NCBI RefSeq assembly: GCF_018873765.1
Contig: NC_057926.1
Location: forward strand, 34,332,946-34,396,945
Direction of reading: 5' to 3'
Source of the DNA: Telopea speciosissima
Lineage: Eukaryota > Streptophyta > Magnoliopsida > Proteales > Proteaceae
DNA length: 64,000 nt
Numbering within the stretch: position 1 is the first letter of the stretch; each line of letters opens with the position of its first letter. The notes beneath the pieces are model-generated. The model ran no database searches, was not told the DNA's origin, and saw only the letters and a list, made by a program, of their open reading frames with translations. The translations under genes were made by a program, and so were the position numbers. Below, piece after piece: positions 11,434-22,113 of the stretch.

Positions 11434-14400
11434 TGTTACACCCGCACCCCAAATATACCCCTATACCCCGGGGCAGTTCAGACCTTTACCAAAGGCAATG
11501 CCACGGTGGCACTGGCCAACACCTGTAACCTCAGACTTAAAATATTATTATAACTATTCCCTTGAAGACCTAGAAGTCTGGGTCAAAGCCCCGGAACTTT
11601 CCTTAAAGTTTGGGCCTTGACAGCAACACCGAAGTCCCGAACAGACTCACTCGAACTAAATCCGCTCGAGGATCCGTCCGTGCTGTTACTTGCCCTTTTG
11701 GTAATTTCTCTTGTGGAACCCACTTCCTCATATCCTGGATACCTTGATTTGACCTTTGGGCCATGTGGACCCCTACCCTTACCATTGATTTGTTGAGTGG
11801 GCTATGAAAATGGGCCCATAAGGCCTAACTTAAGTGAATAATAGGTTTTATATACCCTACCATAAACCAAACAAGCCTTAGAGGACAATTAAGTCCTTTG
11901 GACTTAGACTCAACCCCAAACAAGACCCAACTAATTAATTGGACCCAATGGTTATGACATGGACCAAACATGCCGCAAGACCTAAATCAAAACCCATTTA
12001 AAACCTAAGGGATTAAAATGTATTCTAAGGACCCCTAGCCAAACACAACCTAAAGCCCCTTCTACCCCTTAAAGATAAGAAATCCCTCCCATTCACTTAT
12101 CCCCCCCCTCCAAGACAAATCGTGGAGGAGAAGACACATGAGAAGAAGGAGGAGGAGGAAGGAAAGGGAAGAAGTAGAAGTGGAAGAGGAATGAGAGGGG
12201 AAGGGACGAAGATGGGAGCCATGCCAAGATGGCTGGCTGCCCCACATCTCCTCCCCCAAGCTGACCGGCCAACGGAGAAGAGAAAGAGGAGGAGAAGACG
12301 TTGAAAGGAAGGGAGGAGGTCAAGAGGCTTACCTAACCTTGTCCTTGCTGCCTCCATTGAAGGTAAGACTCCAAACTTGGTACTCCCCCATTCTCATCTC
12401 TGTTTTTGTAGATTTCCTTGAGCTTGGGCTGACCTAGGGTTCTATTTGGGACTCAAGGTGGAGCTCTAATGGAGCTAACCTAGACCTGGTTTGAGCTCCC
12501 ATGAATAGCATTTGCAGCCATTGTTGCTAAGCTTTGGTTTTAGATTTTGAATCCCCACCCTTGAACCAAATTGAGACCAATCCTTGTGAGATCTTGGATC
12601 CATGGGTTAAACCTAGGCTCTAGTGACCCTAGGAAGGCTTAGACACCCCTCCCTTGACCTTGAGAGCTAAGGGATCTCCAAGCTTCAAACTGGAGAAAAA
12701 GCCCTTTGAAATCTCAGACTGGATTGTCGACGGACGCACGACCAGATCCATCCATCGTGGTACCTTTCGTCAGCCCGCCCAGTGTAAACCCTGTGAAATT
12801 ACCTGAACAGATGAACGAATGGACTCAAGTTTGTTGCATCCGCCAGAGGCCAGTTGCTCTCGGGTCTGTCTCAAGGATCGAATGGATGCAGGGGCGGACT
12901 CAAGAAGCACATCCGCCCGTTGATCCGCTCCCTTTCTGGTGTGCTTCAGGTGTCGAATGAATGCATGATCGGATCCAAGTGAGATGTTCCGCTCGTGGGT
13001 CCGCTCGCTCTATTTTTACCTTTTGGTTTGAACAAAGTCAGGGGCGGATTCACCTCTGTTGAGACTGTCCGTGAGTCCACTAGTGCTATCTTGGTTGAAA
13101 CTTGATTTTAACCTTGGGGGTTTAGCATGGGACCCCTCTATACCTATTTTAATGATTTCTTTTGTATGTCTAGGCTAGTACACCGGTGAGATTCATGTAA
13201 ACCACGCCGAATGGCACCCGATGCTCAGGAAAATTCATGTCAATCACGCTAGGTGACACCCGAGTTCGGTGAGTGGGATCTGGGTGACTTGTTGGGTTTG
13301 AATATACATATAATATACAAATCTTAAGCATGTTATTATATAATTATAAGCATTGTACGCATTGCATTGTTATTCAACTGTGTACTGTTGTGGATGTGAT
13401 AGCTTGCTCACCATTGTATCGGGCTACAGTGCCGAGTGTGCCGGTACCGGAACCCCAAATTTAATTAATTATGAAAACTGTTATATGCATTCCTGGTCTG
13501 TATGTGCCGTGCCTTGTTGGTACCCGGGTACTAGATGGAATGGGACGTTGATGCACCCGCAATACCTCTGGGGATGATAGGACCTGCATATAGTGCATCT
13601 ATGGCTAGGATGCTTGCTCCCTTATGCTATAACCCTTGCCAACAGGGATTTACGTGTTGGATAGTCTGAGCACCTGATGGCTGTGGAGGCGGGAGAGGCA
13701 AGGTCAGGGGTAGTGATGGCTTTTGGGGTCTGCCACTGGGTGGTCATGATGTCTTCTATAGGCGTAGGTCCCCCCATGATAATTGAGGTTTTACTGGGGC
13801 GATATGATAAGTGACCCTCAGTGTCTCCCGAGTTATCACAGTAGCATACACTTGACCAATAGAATTGTGTGTGTTAGGTGAAAAATGAATCTAACATTAG
13901 CATGCATCATTCTGTTTGATAGTGATGTTGTGATGTATGCGCATTCCCTATTGCTCTCTCACTAACTAGTGTAGCTAACCCCGTTGTACAATCCGTTTTA
14001 GTTTATATGCAGATAACCTCTTGACGAGCACCGATGGATGCGAATCAAGTGGAGCCGGTGACTGTGACTTGGATGTAGATGTACACCCAAGAGTGTGGTG
14101 TCTTAGGGGTAATTAATTATTATTTAATTTCTATATTCGTTCCACAATCATGTATAAACTATATGATTAATTATAGGAGAGATCGATTGGTTACAAACAT
14201 TGATATTGTACTATGTGTTATCATTAGAGAATCGATGCTCTATAATTCCACATGATTTAATTTAATTTCGCTTCTGCTAACTCTGTAATTGGAACGATTT
14301 ATTCCATTTTGGTACGTTCCTTTCTATCGTCATAATGTGCTGACAGGGTGGACTGTGGCTCGGGACACTGTATCTGTGATCCTGGTAGGTGTTGGGATGA

Positions 14401-14465
14401 TGAGTGATTGTCCCAGTCATACCCCTATGTGGTAAAATATCTTACATCGGGATAGGGGCGTGACA
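11434..14465 (+). repeat. LARD 3' LTR
   Basis: Direct repeat of 3708-6757 in full, including the GA-rich block (about 12120-12300) and the GAACGGA modules (about 12725-13095). Differences by eye are mostly transitions. It ends GCGTGACA, followed by the target duplication ACAAT. Confidence 0.88.
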
Positions 14466-14470
14466 ACAAT

Positions 14471-14798
14471 GTTGGTGCAACATGAGTACAAGGACTAAGC
14501 AAGGAGCCAAGGTAAAAGTGGGTTGAGTGAATGGGAGATGAGAGAAGGGTGTACATGGGTGCTTGGGTTTGGATGTCAAATCACAAGGGTTGTACTATTG
14601 TTTCTCTTCTTTTGATTCATAGTGAAATTGGATCACACTCCGTGGATGTAGGCGGTTTTGCTGAACCACGTAAATCTCTTGTCTCTTGCATAATTGTTTT
14701 ATTTTTCTTTTCTTTTGTTTGTTCTTGTTGATCTTGCGCATACCGGTTTCATGCATTGCTCAAATTGCAAGGAGAAGGTTGTTTTCACAACCCCAACA
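14471..14798 (+). repeat. Copia-A 5' LTR, second part
   Basis: Continues the LTR interrupted at 3707. It matches 15979-16306, including the words GTGGATGTAGGCG and ACCACGTAAAT, and ends CCCCAACA. Confidence 0.85.
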
Positions 14799-14994
14799 AG
14801 TGGTGTTAGAGCCGATGGTTGGCGATCGAGTTTGGGTTGATGGAGTGGGTCGATGGTGATAAAACACGTTGTTGTTGAGAGTGGTGGAGAAGATTTCTTG
14901 AAGAAAAAAAATGGAGGTTGTTTCCTTGGATCGCCAAGGTAAGGTTGAATGTTTTAGGATAGGAATGGTGCGGTGGGCACTCCTATAACATGGT

Positions 14995-15255
14995 TTGAGA
15001 AAGGGGATGCCTCCTTATAGTGAAGACAGTAGTCGAGGGACTAGAGGGGCATGGATGATGAAGGTTTGGCCATTCGAGGTACTAACACTAGAGATGTGTC
15101 GGGTGAAAAATGTGGCTGAAATGATGAGGGTTCAACTATTCGAGGTACTAGCACTAGAGATGTGCAAGATGAAGAATGAGACCGGGATGATAGGTGTTCA
15201 ACCATTTGAGGGACTACCACTAGAGGTGTGTACGGTGAAGAATGCGGTTGAATAG
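14995..15255 (+). CDS. Small ORF of Copia-A with three perfect-length 22-codon repeats
   Basis: An 86-codon frame (ATG is not the listed codon at 14995; usable internal methionines include 15055) contains three tandem 66-bp units at 15055-15120, 15121-15186 and 15187-15252. Stop is TAG. Each unit follows MM(K/R)VxxFEVLxLEMCxxKN, later M(I)GVQPFEGLPLEVC. The repeat period is a multiple of three and frame is kept, but amino-acid changes are frequent. I do not recognise the product. It may be a remnant of gag or non-coding repeat DNA that happens to stay open. Confidence 0.4.
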   Translation: MRKGMPPYSEDSSRGTRGAWMMKVWPFEVLTLEMCRVKNVAEMMRVQLFEVLALEMCKMKNETGMIGVQPFEGLPLEVCTVKNAVE

Positions 15256-15306
15256 GTTTTTTCAACAAGTCTTCAAGGTGGCTACGATAAAAGCCAAGGT
15301 AGAGAT

Positions 15307-16306
15307 TGTTTGGTTTGGTGGCTTTTATCTAGACCCGTTGAAGGTTCGGTTCAATGGTCTAGATGGGCTAATGGAGAAGGTAGAGAATTTGTTGGCGTTG
15401 GACCATGATGGGTCCAAGTCCATGTGTGCAACTGCCATATGAATGGGTCACTTGGGGATGTGTGTGTAGTGGATTTTCTCTACCATGAGAAGAAGAAAGA
15501 GAATGAGTGGATGCTTGCAAGAATGGGTCTTCCAAGTAAGTGCAAGAGGTGGAGTCTTTCAAGTGTTGGAGGTTTCCAATGAGGTGGAGTCTTCCAAAGA
15601 GGTGAAGTCTTCAAATGGAGGAGTTGGGTCTTCTACTATGTTGGAACTTCCAAGAAAGTGGAAGTGTTTTGGTGGCTGAAGACATTATGCTTGGTGGAGT
15701 CTTTTAAGAGTCTCTTTGGAAGAAGTATGAGTGAGATTTCACTAAGGAGAGAGAAAGTCAAATCTTGTTGAACAAGCATTCAAGAGAGAAAAAATGAGTC
15801 TTGCTCAACAAGGTAGAAGAGGAGAGAAAGTTAGTAAGTTTTCTCTAAGGAGAGAGAAACCCATTAAGTTGTGATGAGCCTTATAAAAGAGAGATGTCTC
15901 TTCCAAAATGAGGCTAGTGTTGATACAAGTGAAAAGCCAAAATGTGAGGATCCAAGTGATCAGTCCAAAAGGTACAATGTTGGTGCAACATGTCTACAAG
16001 GATTAAGCAAGGAGCCAAGGTAAAAGTGGGTTAAGTGAATGGGAGATGAGAGAATGGTGTACATGGGTGCTTGGGTTTGGGTGTCAAATCACAAGTGTTG
16101 TACTATTCTTTCTCTTCTCTTGATTCATAGTGAAATTGGACCACACTCCGTGGATGTAGGCGTTTTTGCTTAACCACATAAATCTCTTGTTTCTTGTGTG
16201 ATTGTTTTATTTTTATTTTCTTTTGTTTGTTCTTGTTGGTCTTGCGCATACTGGTTTCTTGGGTTGCTCACATTGCAAAGAGAAGGTTGTTTTCACAACC
16301 CCAATA
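15307..16306 (+). repeat. Copia-A 3' LTR
   Basis: Intact 1000-bp partner of the split 5' LTR, starting TGTTTGGTTTGGTGG and ending CCCCAATA. The last CA has become TA by a transition. The target site of the LARD is visible here, uninterrupted, as GGTACAATGTTGG at about 15971. Confidence 0.88.
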
Positions 16307-16820
16307 AAAATTGCTATTTTAAAGGCATAAGAAGTCTAGGCAAAACTATAGGAGAAAAAATCAAGGCTGAGATTGAGACTTGATGGTGACAGGAACTCAA
16401 GGCTTTTTCACCTCTCCACCAAGGTGAAAAGGGCTAGAAATAACATTAGAATGTGGAAAAAGCAAAATGGAACAAAACTTTCAGATCAGTCCTAGGTTAC
16501 AGCGTATGTGGTGGAGTGTTTTGAGGATTTTCATAAGGCAGTTCATCTAGTGGAACATCTGCAGCTTCTGTCTTGCATTCCAAGCACTGGTGATGAGGTG
16601 GATAATCTTTGCTTGGAAGCAGTTCCATCGAATGATGAAATTAAAAGGGCTAATTGGGATCTCGATCCTGATAGCTTTCCGGGTCCGAATGGGTACTCTG
16701 GTGCATTCTTTAGAAGATGTTGGGATACAATTGAAGAAGACTTTTGTAAGGCGGTAAAATCCTTTTTTGTCTCAGGGAGGATGCCTAAGGGTTGTAATAA
16801 CCATTTCATTTGTCTAATCA
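16307..16820 (+). mobile_element. LINE fragment, right part (reverse transcriptase N-terminal region)
   Basis: Continues the fragment at 2923-3035. Translated pieces include DGDRNSRLFHLSTKVKRARN with stops before it, then from 16508 a frame with LDPDSFPGPNGYSGAFFRRC and FFVSGRMPKGCNNHFICLI. These match the region just before the catalytic motifs of plant LINE reverse transcriptase; the LINE at 33257-39392 has a parallel segment (LDPDSSPRSDGFQGAFFRRC). It ends before motif A, at a gypsy-type fragment. Confidence 0.7.
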
Positions 16821-16825
16821 ATTCC

Positions 16826-17947
16826 TCGATGAGTTCCCGAACATGGCAGTCCAAACCTTGGCTATCATCATGAAGACTTGTTCCCTTTCCCTCCTTGTTT
16901 GATCAGCGCTGTAAGGACTGCATACCGCGTTACTCCTGACTTCTTTATCATCGGCTGAGTCTGTTCGAGGGCGCCCATCCATCATGCCTCAAGCTTTCTA
17001 AGGCGCTGGCTGCCCTGATTCTCCAAGAGTATTGGACAGCACGATTCTAACATCTACTATCAGAACTGGTGGAGCATGATCTGATAAGGTGCTCCATCGG
17101 GTTGTCGAGGTTGTCCTCATAGATTATTTAGAGGATGATTTGATGGTTCTGAGGCTTGACTAATAGCTCTAACGGTGGTCCGTAGAAGATCAACTAAACC
17201 ATGCATTTGCATCTGGATCTCGTTGAGCTACCCGATGGTCACTAGGGCCTGTAGATTTGGGAACTCAACAAGAGAATTGCTAGGGGGGAAGAGCATTTTG
17301 TTGTTGGTGAGTCCCTGATCGCCTTCCCTATCAAGATCTACGGTTATTGTTCTTAGGGGAGTGGGAGGTGCAAAGGACTGATCTAGTGTCGTCCAAGCAT
17401 CTAGATGAGAGGAAGTGTTGACTCTAGTTCTAACCATAGCAATTTGGCTTACAATAATTACTCAGTAATTGTTCCCACAGACGGCGCCAAACTATTGCGG
17501 TAGAAAACTAGCCAAGCTAATTGTGTGGATTATCGAAGGATCCTCTAGAATCAAGAATGAGGAGCATGAGAGAGAACCGGAGTGGACTCGGGGGGGCTCT
17601 TAGATGCTTAAGTCAGTTCTCTAGGAAACGATAGGAATTTGCAGAGTAACAACATAAGAGAGTGAAAATTTGTTCAATCCTATGCCTTGGTGTTTACCTT
17701 TGTATTTATGAGGCCAAACTCCGTTACTTACAGGGAGGTAAGAGTCTAATGATAGCAGGTTGTAGGAGTCTGATATGGTAGGGAATTATCATGGAGAGTC
17801 TTGGATGAAAAGTCCTGATACGGCGGAACTGCCCTGCGAGGAAGGAGAAGAATATTAGTGCAATAGGGAACGTTGTTGAACTTGAGAATCTTGAATAGTG
17901 ATTGTCATGTCTCAGCCACATATGTATGGTTAGTAATTATCGTATCA
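16826..17947 (-). mobile_element. Gypsy-type fragment: one LTR plus start of gag
   Basis: On the minus strand a 452-bp LTR (17947 to 17496) begins TGATACGATAATT and ends CCGCA. It is followed by a primer-site region with TTTGGCGCCGTC (about 17481-17492) and a gag-like frame starting MVRTRVN at 17437 (stop at 17228). The other LTR and pol are missing. ATTCC occurs at both outer edges (16821-16825, 17948-17952), so it may be a rearranged insertion. Confidence 0.55.
17496..17947 (-). repeat. LTR of the gypsy-type fragment
   Basis: Bounded by TG (17947) and CA (17496) on the minus strand, immediately upstream of the TGGCGCC primer-site motif. No second copy lies in the window. Confidence 0.55.
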
Positions 17948-18032
17948 ATTCCAATAAAACTTTCAATTGGAGAGGCAATGTCTACTTTTGTGGCTAAAGT
18001 TTGTTTAAGTTTGTTTGTTTGAATGTCAAAAC

Positions 18033-19104
18033 TAGGGGTGAAACAGGGCCGGGTTGGGCCAGGTTTTTTCAAACTCTAACATAACCCTTATTCCTCTTAG
18101 CTCAACCCAAGCCCAACCCGACCCTAGGTCGGGCTGAGATATCTCATCCCAGGCCTAACCCTGACGGGCTTAACCCAGCCTAGCCCGCTCCTGATTGACC
18201 CTGATTGGGTCGGGCTGGGCCTAATCGACCTTGATTTTTTGCAAGGGCCTGGTTGGCCCTGATTGATCAGTCTCATGTGATTGGGTATTGTTTTGTTTCA
18301 TACTCAATTGACTATTAGACTTTTCTTTGGGTTATTAAACTTAGCCCAATCTTAAAATTTTAAATACTCTTGTTCAATAGATAATTAGCCATTTTGTTTT
18401 GGTAAACCACTAGATAATTAGATACTGAACGAAAATTGTAAAATGTAATCAATAAATTGCATTGCATAACCTAACACAAGACAGGGCCAGGCTGAGCTTA
18501 ACCCGAGGCCTCAACCCTGGCCTAGCCAAACTCTAACCCCGTTGTTAGAAAAACAACGCCCATAAATGGGAATTTTTGCAGAAACCCAAAAATGGAAATT
18601 TTTGCAGAAGAAAACGAAATAGAAGAAAAGACCAAACGCATACATCAAAAGGATTTTACGTGGTTCACCTCCAAGAAGGTAGGTTACACCCACGATCGGT
18701 GATAGAAACTGGTTTCACTACTTCTCTGAAGAACAATCACAAACCCTCAAATCTCACCTCTTCCTTCTCAATGAGATAAGAACAATTTATAAGAATGCCT
18801 TGACCCAGAAAACTACAGAAAAGCCCCCAAAAGCCCAAAAAACCCACCCGATCTGGTTTGGATCAGAACTGAACATATGTCAAAATACATATTGATTTAA
18901 AGGTCTCGACGAGCTCTATAGGAGTGCACTTTTAGGAATTTCTAGCACATTTCGAAGCCGAAACGGCCCTCCTAAGATCCCCACTGCACTTTCTAGACTG
19001 AGATCAGGCTTCACCAATAACACCCGGGCCTGAAAATTTCTACTCTATTCCGCCCTTAGGGTTGAAAAATCAAGCCCTCAGGGCGGGCCAAACTTACACC
19101 CCTA
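18033..19104. mobile_element. hAT-like non-autonomous element, split by a solo LTR
   Basis: The ends are TAGGGGTGAAAC and its approximate complement ending CACCCCTA. Flanking 8-mers GTCAAAAC (18025-18032) and GTTAATAC (19105-19112) agree at 6 of 8 positions, the duplication length of hAT elements. The interior is rich in GGGCCGGG and GCCCGACC words, as in the element at 43817-45281. There is no transposase. Confidence 0.6.
18543..19022. repeat. Solo LTR of 480 bp inside the hAT-like element
   Basis: Starts TGTTAGAAAAACAAC and ends AATAACA, with inverted TGTTA/TAACA tips. The flanking 5-mers CCCGT and CCCGG differ at one base. The word TTTTACGTGGTTCACC, common near copia LTR promoters, lies at about 18653. 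There is no internal region, so it is probably the product of LTR-LTR recombination. Confidence 0.55.
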
Positions 19105-19134
19105 GTTAATACACGAGGCACATAAATAGTATTC

Positions 19135-19135
<1 letters not shown>

Positions 19136-19176
<41 letters not shown>
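19136..19176. repeat. (TC)n(CA)n compound microsatellite
   Basis: About 11 TC units run into about 9 CA units. A similar compound array lies at 58738-58773. Confidence 0.95.
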
Positions 19177-19180
19177 TAGG

Positions 19181-19449
19181 TAGGTATGTAAGCATATTGG
19201 ATTTGGCTCGGATAGTGCTATATCCGCATCCACATCCAATTAGCTTTTGGACGGAATCGGATAATGCTAAACGGATACGGACATGGATACAGATCGGATA
19301 TTTATCCATTTACATATAAATATAGCTTTTCGGATAGCTATAGCCTATCCGTATCTGCATCCATTTAGCTTTCGGACGGATTCGAATAGTGATAAACGGC
19401 TACGGATACAAATACCGAAACGGATTTCGGCTATTCATTTACACCCTTA
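19181..19449. mobile_element. hAT-type MITE (TAGGGATGTAAACGGAT family), copy 1
   Basis: Shares long blocks with 21838-22113, such as TTTCGGATAGCTATAGCCTA and GATAATGCTAAACGGATACG, and ends with a TTTACACCCTTA tip. Repeated GGATACGGA and CGGATTCGGA words run through it. No clear target duplication is left. It lies about 190 bp upstream of the UGT start codon at 19638. Confidence 0.65.
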
Positions 19450-19555
19450 CAGACATACCCCACAACAACTTAAATATCTCCGTCCCTTCGCTTCTCCATC
19501 ACAAATAAAAATGAATTCGATAAACAAAACAAATGTGAAGAAATTTAAGTCCGTC

Positions 19556-19572
19556 TGTTTTTATACTCATCT
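19556..19572 (+). promoter_or_regulatory. Candidate TATA box of the UGT gene
   Basis: TTTTTATACTCAT lies about 70 bases before the start codon. The segment from here to the ATG, including AGCCTTGAAACCTAC, is conserved in the promoter of the inverted copy, whose TATA-like TCTATATACC is at the matching place. Confidence 0.45.
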
Positions 19573-19637
19573 GCTCACTCTTCCTCTTCGTAGCCTTGAA
19601 ACCTACATCAGCTATCAGGCATCATCAGCAATTAGCC

Positions 19638-21059
19638 ATGGAAGAAACCCAATTAACTCCCCACATTGCGATTTTACCCTCTCCAGGAATGGGTCACCTC
19701 ATCCCGCTGGCCATTTTCGCAAAACGATTCATAGCCTACCACAATTTCACTATCACCTTCATCATCCCTAACGATGGATCACCACCCAAACCCCAAAATT
19801 CCGTCCTTGATGCCCTCCCTAAGACCATAACCTCTATCTTTCTTCCTCCAGTTAACCTCGATGATCTCCCCGGAGATGTTAAGATCGAAACTCGAATCTG
19901 CCTCACAGTGTCTCGTTCCATCTCTTCTTTTCGTGAAGCTTTAAGCATCTTAACTTCTACAACCCATCTTGTTGCCTTAGTTGTTGATCTCTTCGGTGTG
20001 GAAGCATTTGATGTCGCTAAAGAATTCAAGATTCCATCCTACATCTTCTTCCCTTCAACGACTACCTTGTTTTCTTTTTGCCTTCATTTGCCCACTCTCG
20101 ATGAGACATACTCTGGCGAGTATAGAGACTTGCCTGAACCGGTGAGGCTGCCCGGTTGCGTGCCACTACATGGAAGAGATCTCCTGGATCCAGTCCAAGA
20201 CAGGAATAATGATGCCTACAAGTGGCTTCTACACTATTCAAAACGTTACAGATTAGCCGATGGGGTTCTATTGAATAGCTTCATGGGGTTGGAAGGAGGT
20301 GCCATTAAAGCTCTCAAGGAAGGAAGAGTCCCTACTGCGCCACCGGTTTATCCAATTGGACCAATCATACAAACCGGTTCATTGGATGTGATCGATTCGA
20401 CCGGGTGCTTGAGTTGGTTAGATAATCAACCACGACGCTCAGTTCTATTTGTATCATTTGGGAGTGGTGGAGCCCTCTCGTTGGAACAAGTTAAGGAATT
20501 GGCCTTAGGATTGGAGCAAAGTGGGCATAGGTTCTTGTGGGTTATTAGAAGCCCAACTCGAGGAGCTGCTGATGCTTCATTTTTCACTGTGCAAAGCATG
20601 GAGGACCCATTAACCTTCTTGCCGGAGGGGTTCTTGGAGAGGACTAAAGAGATGGGCTTAGTTGTGCCCTCATGGGCTCCTCAGATTCAAGTTCTTAGCC
20701 ATGGCTCAACCGGAGGATTCCTAACTCATTGTGGATGGAATTCAATATTAGAGAGTGTAGTGCATGGTGTGCCCTTAATTGCTTGGCCACTCTATGCAGA
20801 GCAAAAGATGAATGCAGTAATGTTAGTGGAGGACATAAAGGTGGCATTAAGGCCCAAAGCAGATGAGAAAGGCTTAATAAAGCGACAAGAGATTGCAAAA
20901 GTGGTGAAAAGCTTAATGGAAGGAGAAGATGGAAAGAGAATTCAAAGCAAGAAGAGTGAACTCAAGGATGAAGCGACCAAGGTATTGAGCGATGATGGGT
21001 CTTCCACAAAGGCACTATCAGAGGTTGCACACATATGGAAGAGCGGCAAGACCATTTAA
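19638..21059 (+). CDS. UGT72B: UDP-glycosyltransferase, UGT72B type, intact single exon
   Basis: A 473-residue family 1 UDP-glycosyltransferase that would transfer glucose from UDP-glucose to a hydroxyl on a small acceptor in the cytosol. UGT72B relatives include arbutin synthase (hydroquinone) and monolignol or chlorophenol glucosyltransferases; the exact acceptor is inferred only. Seen: GMGHLIPL with the catalytic His20; Asp117 in LVVDLFG, the expected partner; FVSFGSGGALS near 271-281; and the 44-residue PSPG box from Trp346 to Gln389, with HCGWNS at 364-369 and the final EQ. Length is normal and there is no intron, as usual for this clade. The start at 19638 (MEETQ) is preferred over 19596 because the inverted paralogue begins identically and the extra 14 codons have no counterpart there. 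Confidence 0.93.
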   Translation: MEETQLTPHIAILPSPGMGHLIPLAIFAKRFIAYHNFTITFIIPNDGSPPKPQNSVLDALPKTITSIFLPPVNLDDLPGDVKIETRICLTVSRSISSFREALSILTSTTHLVALVVDLFGVEAFDVAKEFKIPSYIFFPSTTTLFSFCLHLPTLDETYSGEYRDLPEPVRLPGCVPLHGRDLLDPVQDRNNDAYKWLLHYSKRYRLADGVLLNSFMGLEGGAIKALKEGRVPTAPPVYPIGPIIQTGSLDVIDSTGCLSWLDNQPRRSVLFVSFGSGGALSLEQVKELALGLEQSGHRFLWVIRSPTRGAADASFFTVQSMEDPLTFLPEGFLERTKEMGLVVPSWAPQIQVLSHGSTGGFLTHCGWNSILESVVHGVPLIAWPLYAEQKMNAVMLVEDIKVALRPKADEKGLIKRQEIAKVVKSLMEGEDGKRIQSKKSELKDEATKVLSDDGSSTKALSEVAHIWKSGKTI

Positions 21060-21485
21060 GAATATTTATGTTTTCCAAACTTTCTTTTTTCATGCAATGT
21101 AAGAGTAGGGTAAGGTGTGACGGTGAAAATTATCAAACAATAATGAGTGAGTCACAAGGAAAGATTTTAAAATAAAAAAGTGGACCTGATAAGACCTTCT
21201 TTGTTTGGTAGGTTTTGTTGAGCACGCGGAAGCTTGCAATAATGGAAGACTGATAGGTTTTTTTTTGTCCTCCCTCTGGACTCTGGAGTCATCAATCATA
21301 CACCAATTAAACACCAATTACTACGATCTTCACGTGAAAAAGGCATTTTGTAATAAAGATGAAGCTTTTATAGAGAAGGCAACATGTTCTCTGTCATGGA
21401 GCATGGCCCAGATATAGGGTGCAAAATGACTATCGTACCCCTTCTGATCAATGCCCGTGAGCTCTGTCATGAGCAGGGTGCTGAT
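21060..21485 (+). repeat. 3' flank of the UGT gene, duplicate of 92-625
   Basis: Alignable with the flank of the partial UGT at the window start, without the ~140-bp insert found there. It presumably holds the 3' UTR. No strong polyadenylation signal stands out, though AATAAT occurs near 21140. Confidence 0.65.
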
Positions 21486-21837
21486 GTGGCCATGCTCCCA
21501 GGGTATATTTTCCCTATAGAGAATCAAAGCAAAAAATATGTTCCTCCTTATATTTAAAATGTGAGAAAAGGTTGGGTGTGCCAACACTCTATGTATCTCT
21601 CTCTTTCTCGCGTGAAGGATAAGGGAATCAATTCAAGAGGGGAAGAGAGAGATAGTCACATTGCCTGCTAGCATACCCATCGATCCGTCTCCTTTAAATG
21701 TTAGTAAAGGGTAATCTTGTTCTCACTTAGACAGATAACAAAATATGAGCATATGATTGGTTTGAAATGACATAGAAAGTAATCTCAGGACCCAAACAAT
21801 TGAATCCTATTTTTTGAAAAATAAAAAAGGTCATTAT
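21486..21837. other. Intergenic, nothing recognised
   Basis: AT-rich, no repeat landmark and no credible open frame. Confidence 0.4.
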
Positions 21838-22113
21838 TGGGGATGTAAACGGATCGGATTCGGCTTGGATAGTGCTATATCTGCATCCGCATCCGATTTA
21901 CTTTCGGACGGATTCGGATAATGCTAAACGGATACGGACACAGATACGGATCGGATATTTTATCAGTTTACATGTAAATATAGCTTTTCGGATAGCTATA
22001 GCCTATCCATATCCGCATCCGTTTAGCTTTCGGACGGATTCGGATAGTGCTAAACGGATACAGACACGGACACGAATACGAAAACGGATTTCGACTATTC
22101 ATTTACACCCCTA
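21838..22113. mobile_element. hAT-type MITE (TAGGGATGTAAACGGAT family), copy 2
   Basis: Left tip TGGGGATGTAAACGGAT, right tip ATTTACACCCCTA. The body matches 19181-19449. Flanking 8-mers GTCATTAT and CATATTAT share only the last five bases, so the duplication is uncertain. Confidence 0.7.

Larger units (their letters stand above)
3708..14465 (+). mobile_element. LARD-like LTR retrotransposon with 3-kb LTRs, no gag-pol
   Basis: Two direct LTRs (3708-6757, 3050 bp; 11434-14465, 3032 bp) begin TGTTACACCCGC and end GTGACA. Perfect 5-bp duplications ACAAT flank the element (3703-3707, 14466-14470). A tRNA-Met-type primer site TGGTATCAGA lies at 6761-6770, and a polypurine tract GTTGGGGGGA at 11424-11433. 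LTR length, termini and primer site resemble Del/Tekay chromovirus LTRs. The 4.7-kb interior has no recognisable gag, protease, reverse transcriptase or integrase, so it fits a large retrotransposon derivative (LARD). In the first 97 bases the LTRs differ at 8 sites, so it is not a recent insertion. Confidence 0.88.
3036..16306 (+). mobile_element. Copia-A: short copia-type element, interrupted by the LARD
   Basis: The element consists of a 5' LTR split in two (3036-3707 and 14471-14798), a 508-bp interior (14799-15306) and a 3' LTR (15307-16306). Without the nested LARD both LTRs are 1000 bp, starting TGTT and ending CCCCAACA (CCCCAATA on the right). The primer-binding site after 14798 reads TGGTGTTAGAGCC, close to the initiator tRNA-Met complement TGGTATCAGAGCC. 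A purine tract precedes 15307. With no gag or pol it is non-autonomous and TRIM-like, and probably depended on relatives such as Copia-B, whose LTR is related. The flanking 5-mers AAAGC and AAAAT differ by two transitions, so the target duplication is plausible but decayed. Confidence 0.8.

Noticed and set aside
19283-19771. 162-codon plus-strand frame overlapping the UGT start
   Set aside because: It is made of MITE sequence followed by the UGT 5' region in the wrong frame.
20695-20898. Antisense frame inside the UGT, mirrored at 27536-27739
   Set aside because: Conserved only because the UGT coding strand is conserved; no features of its own.
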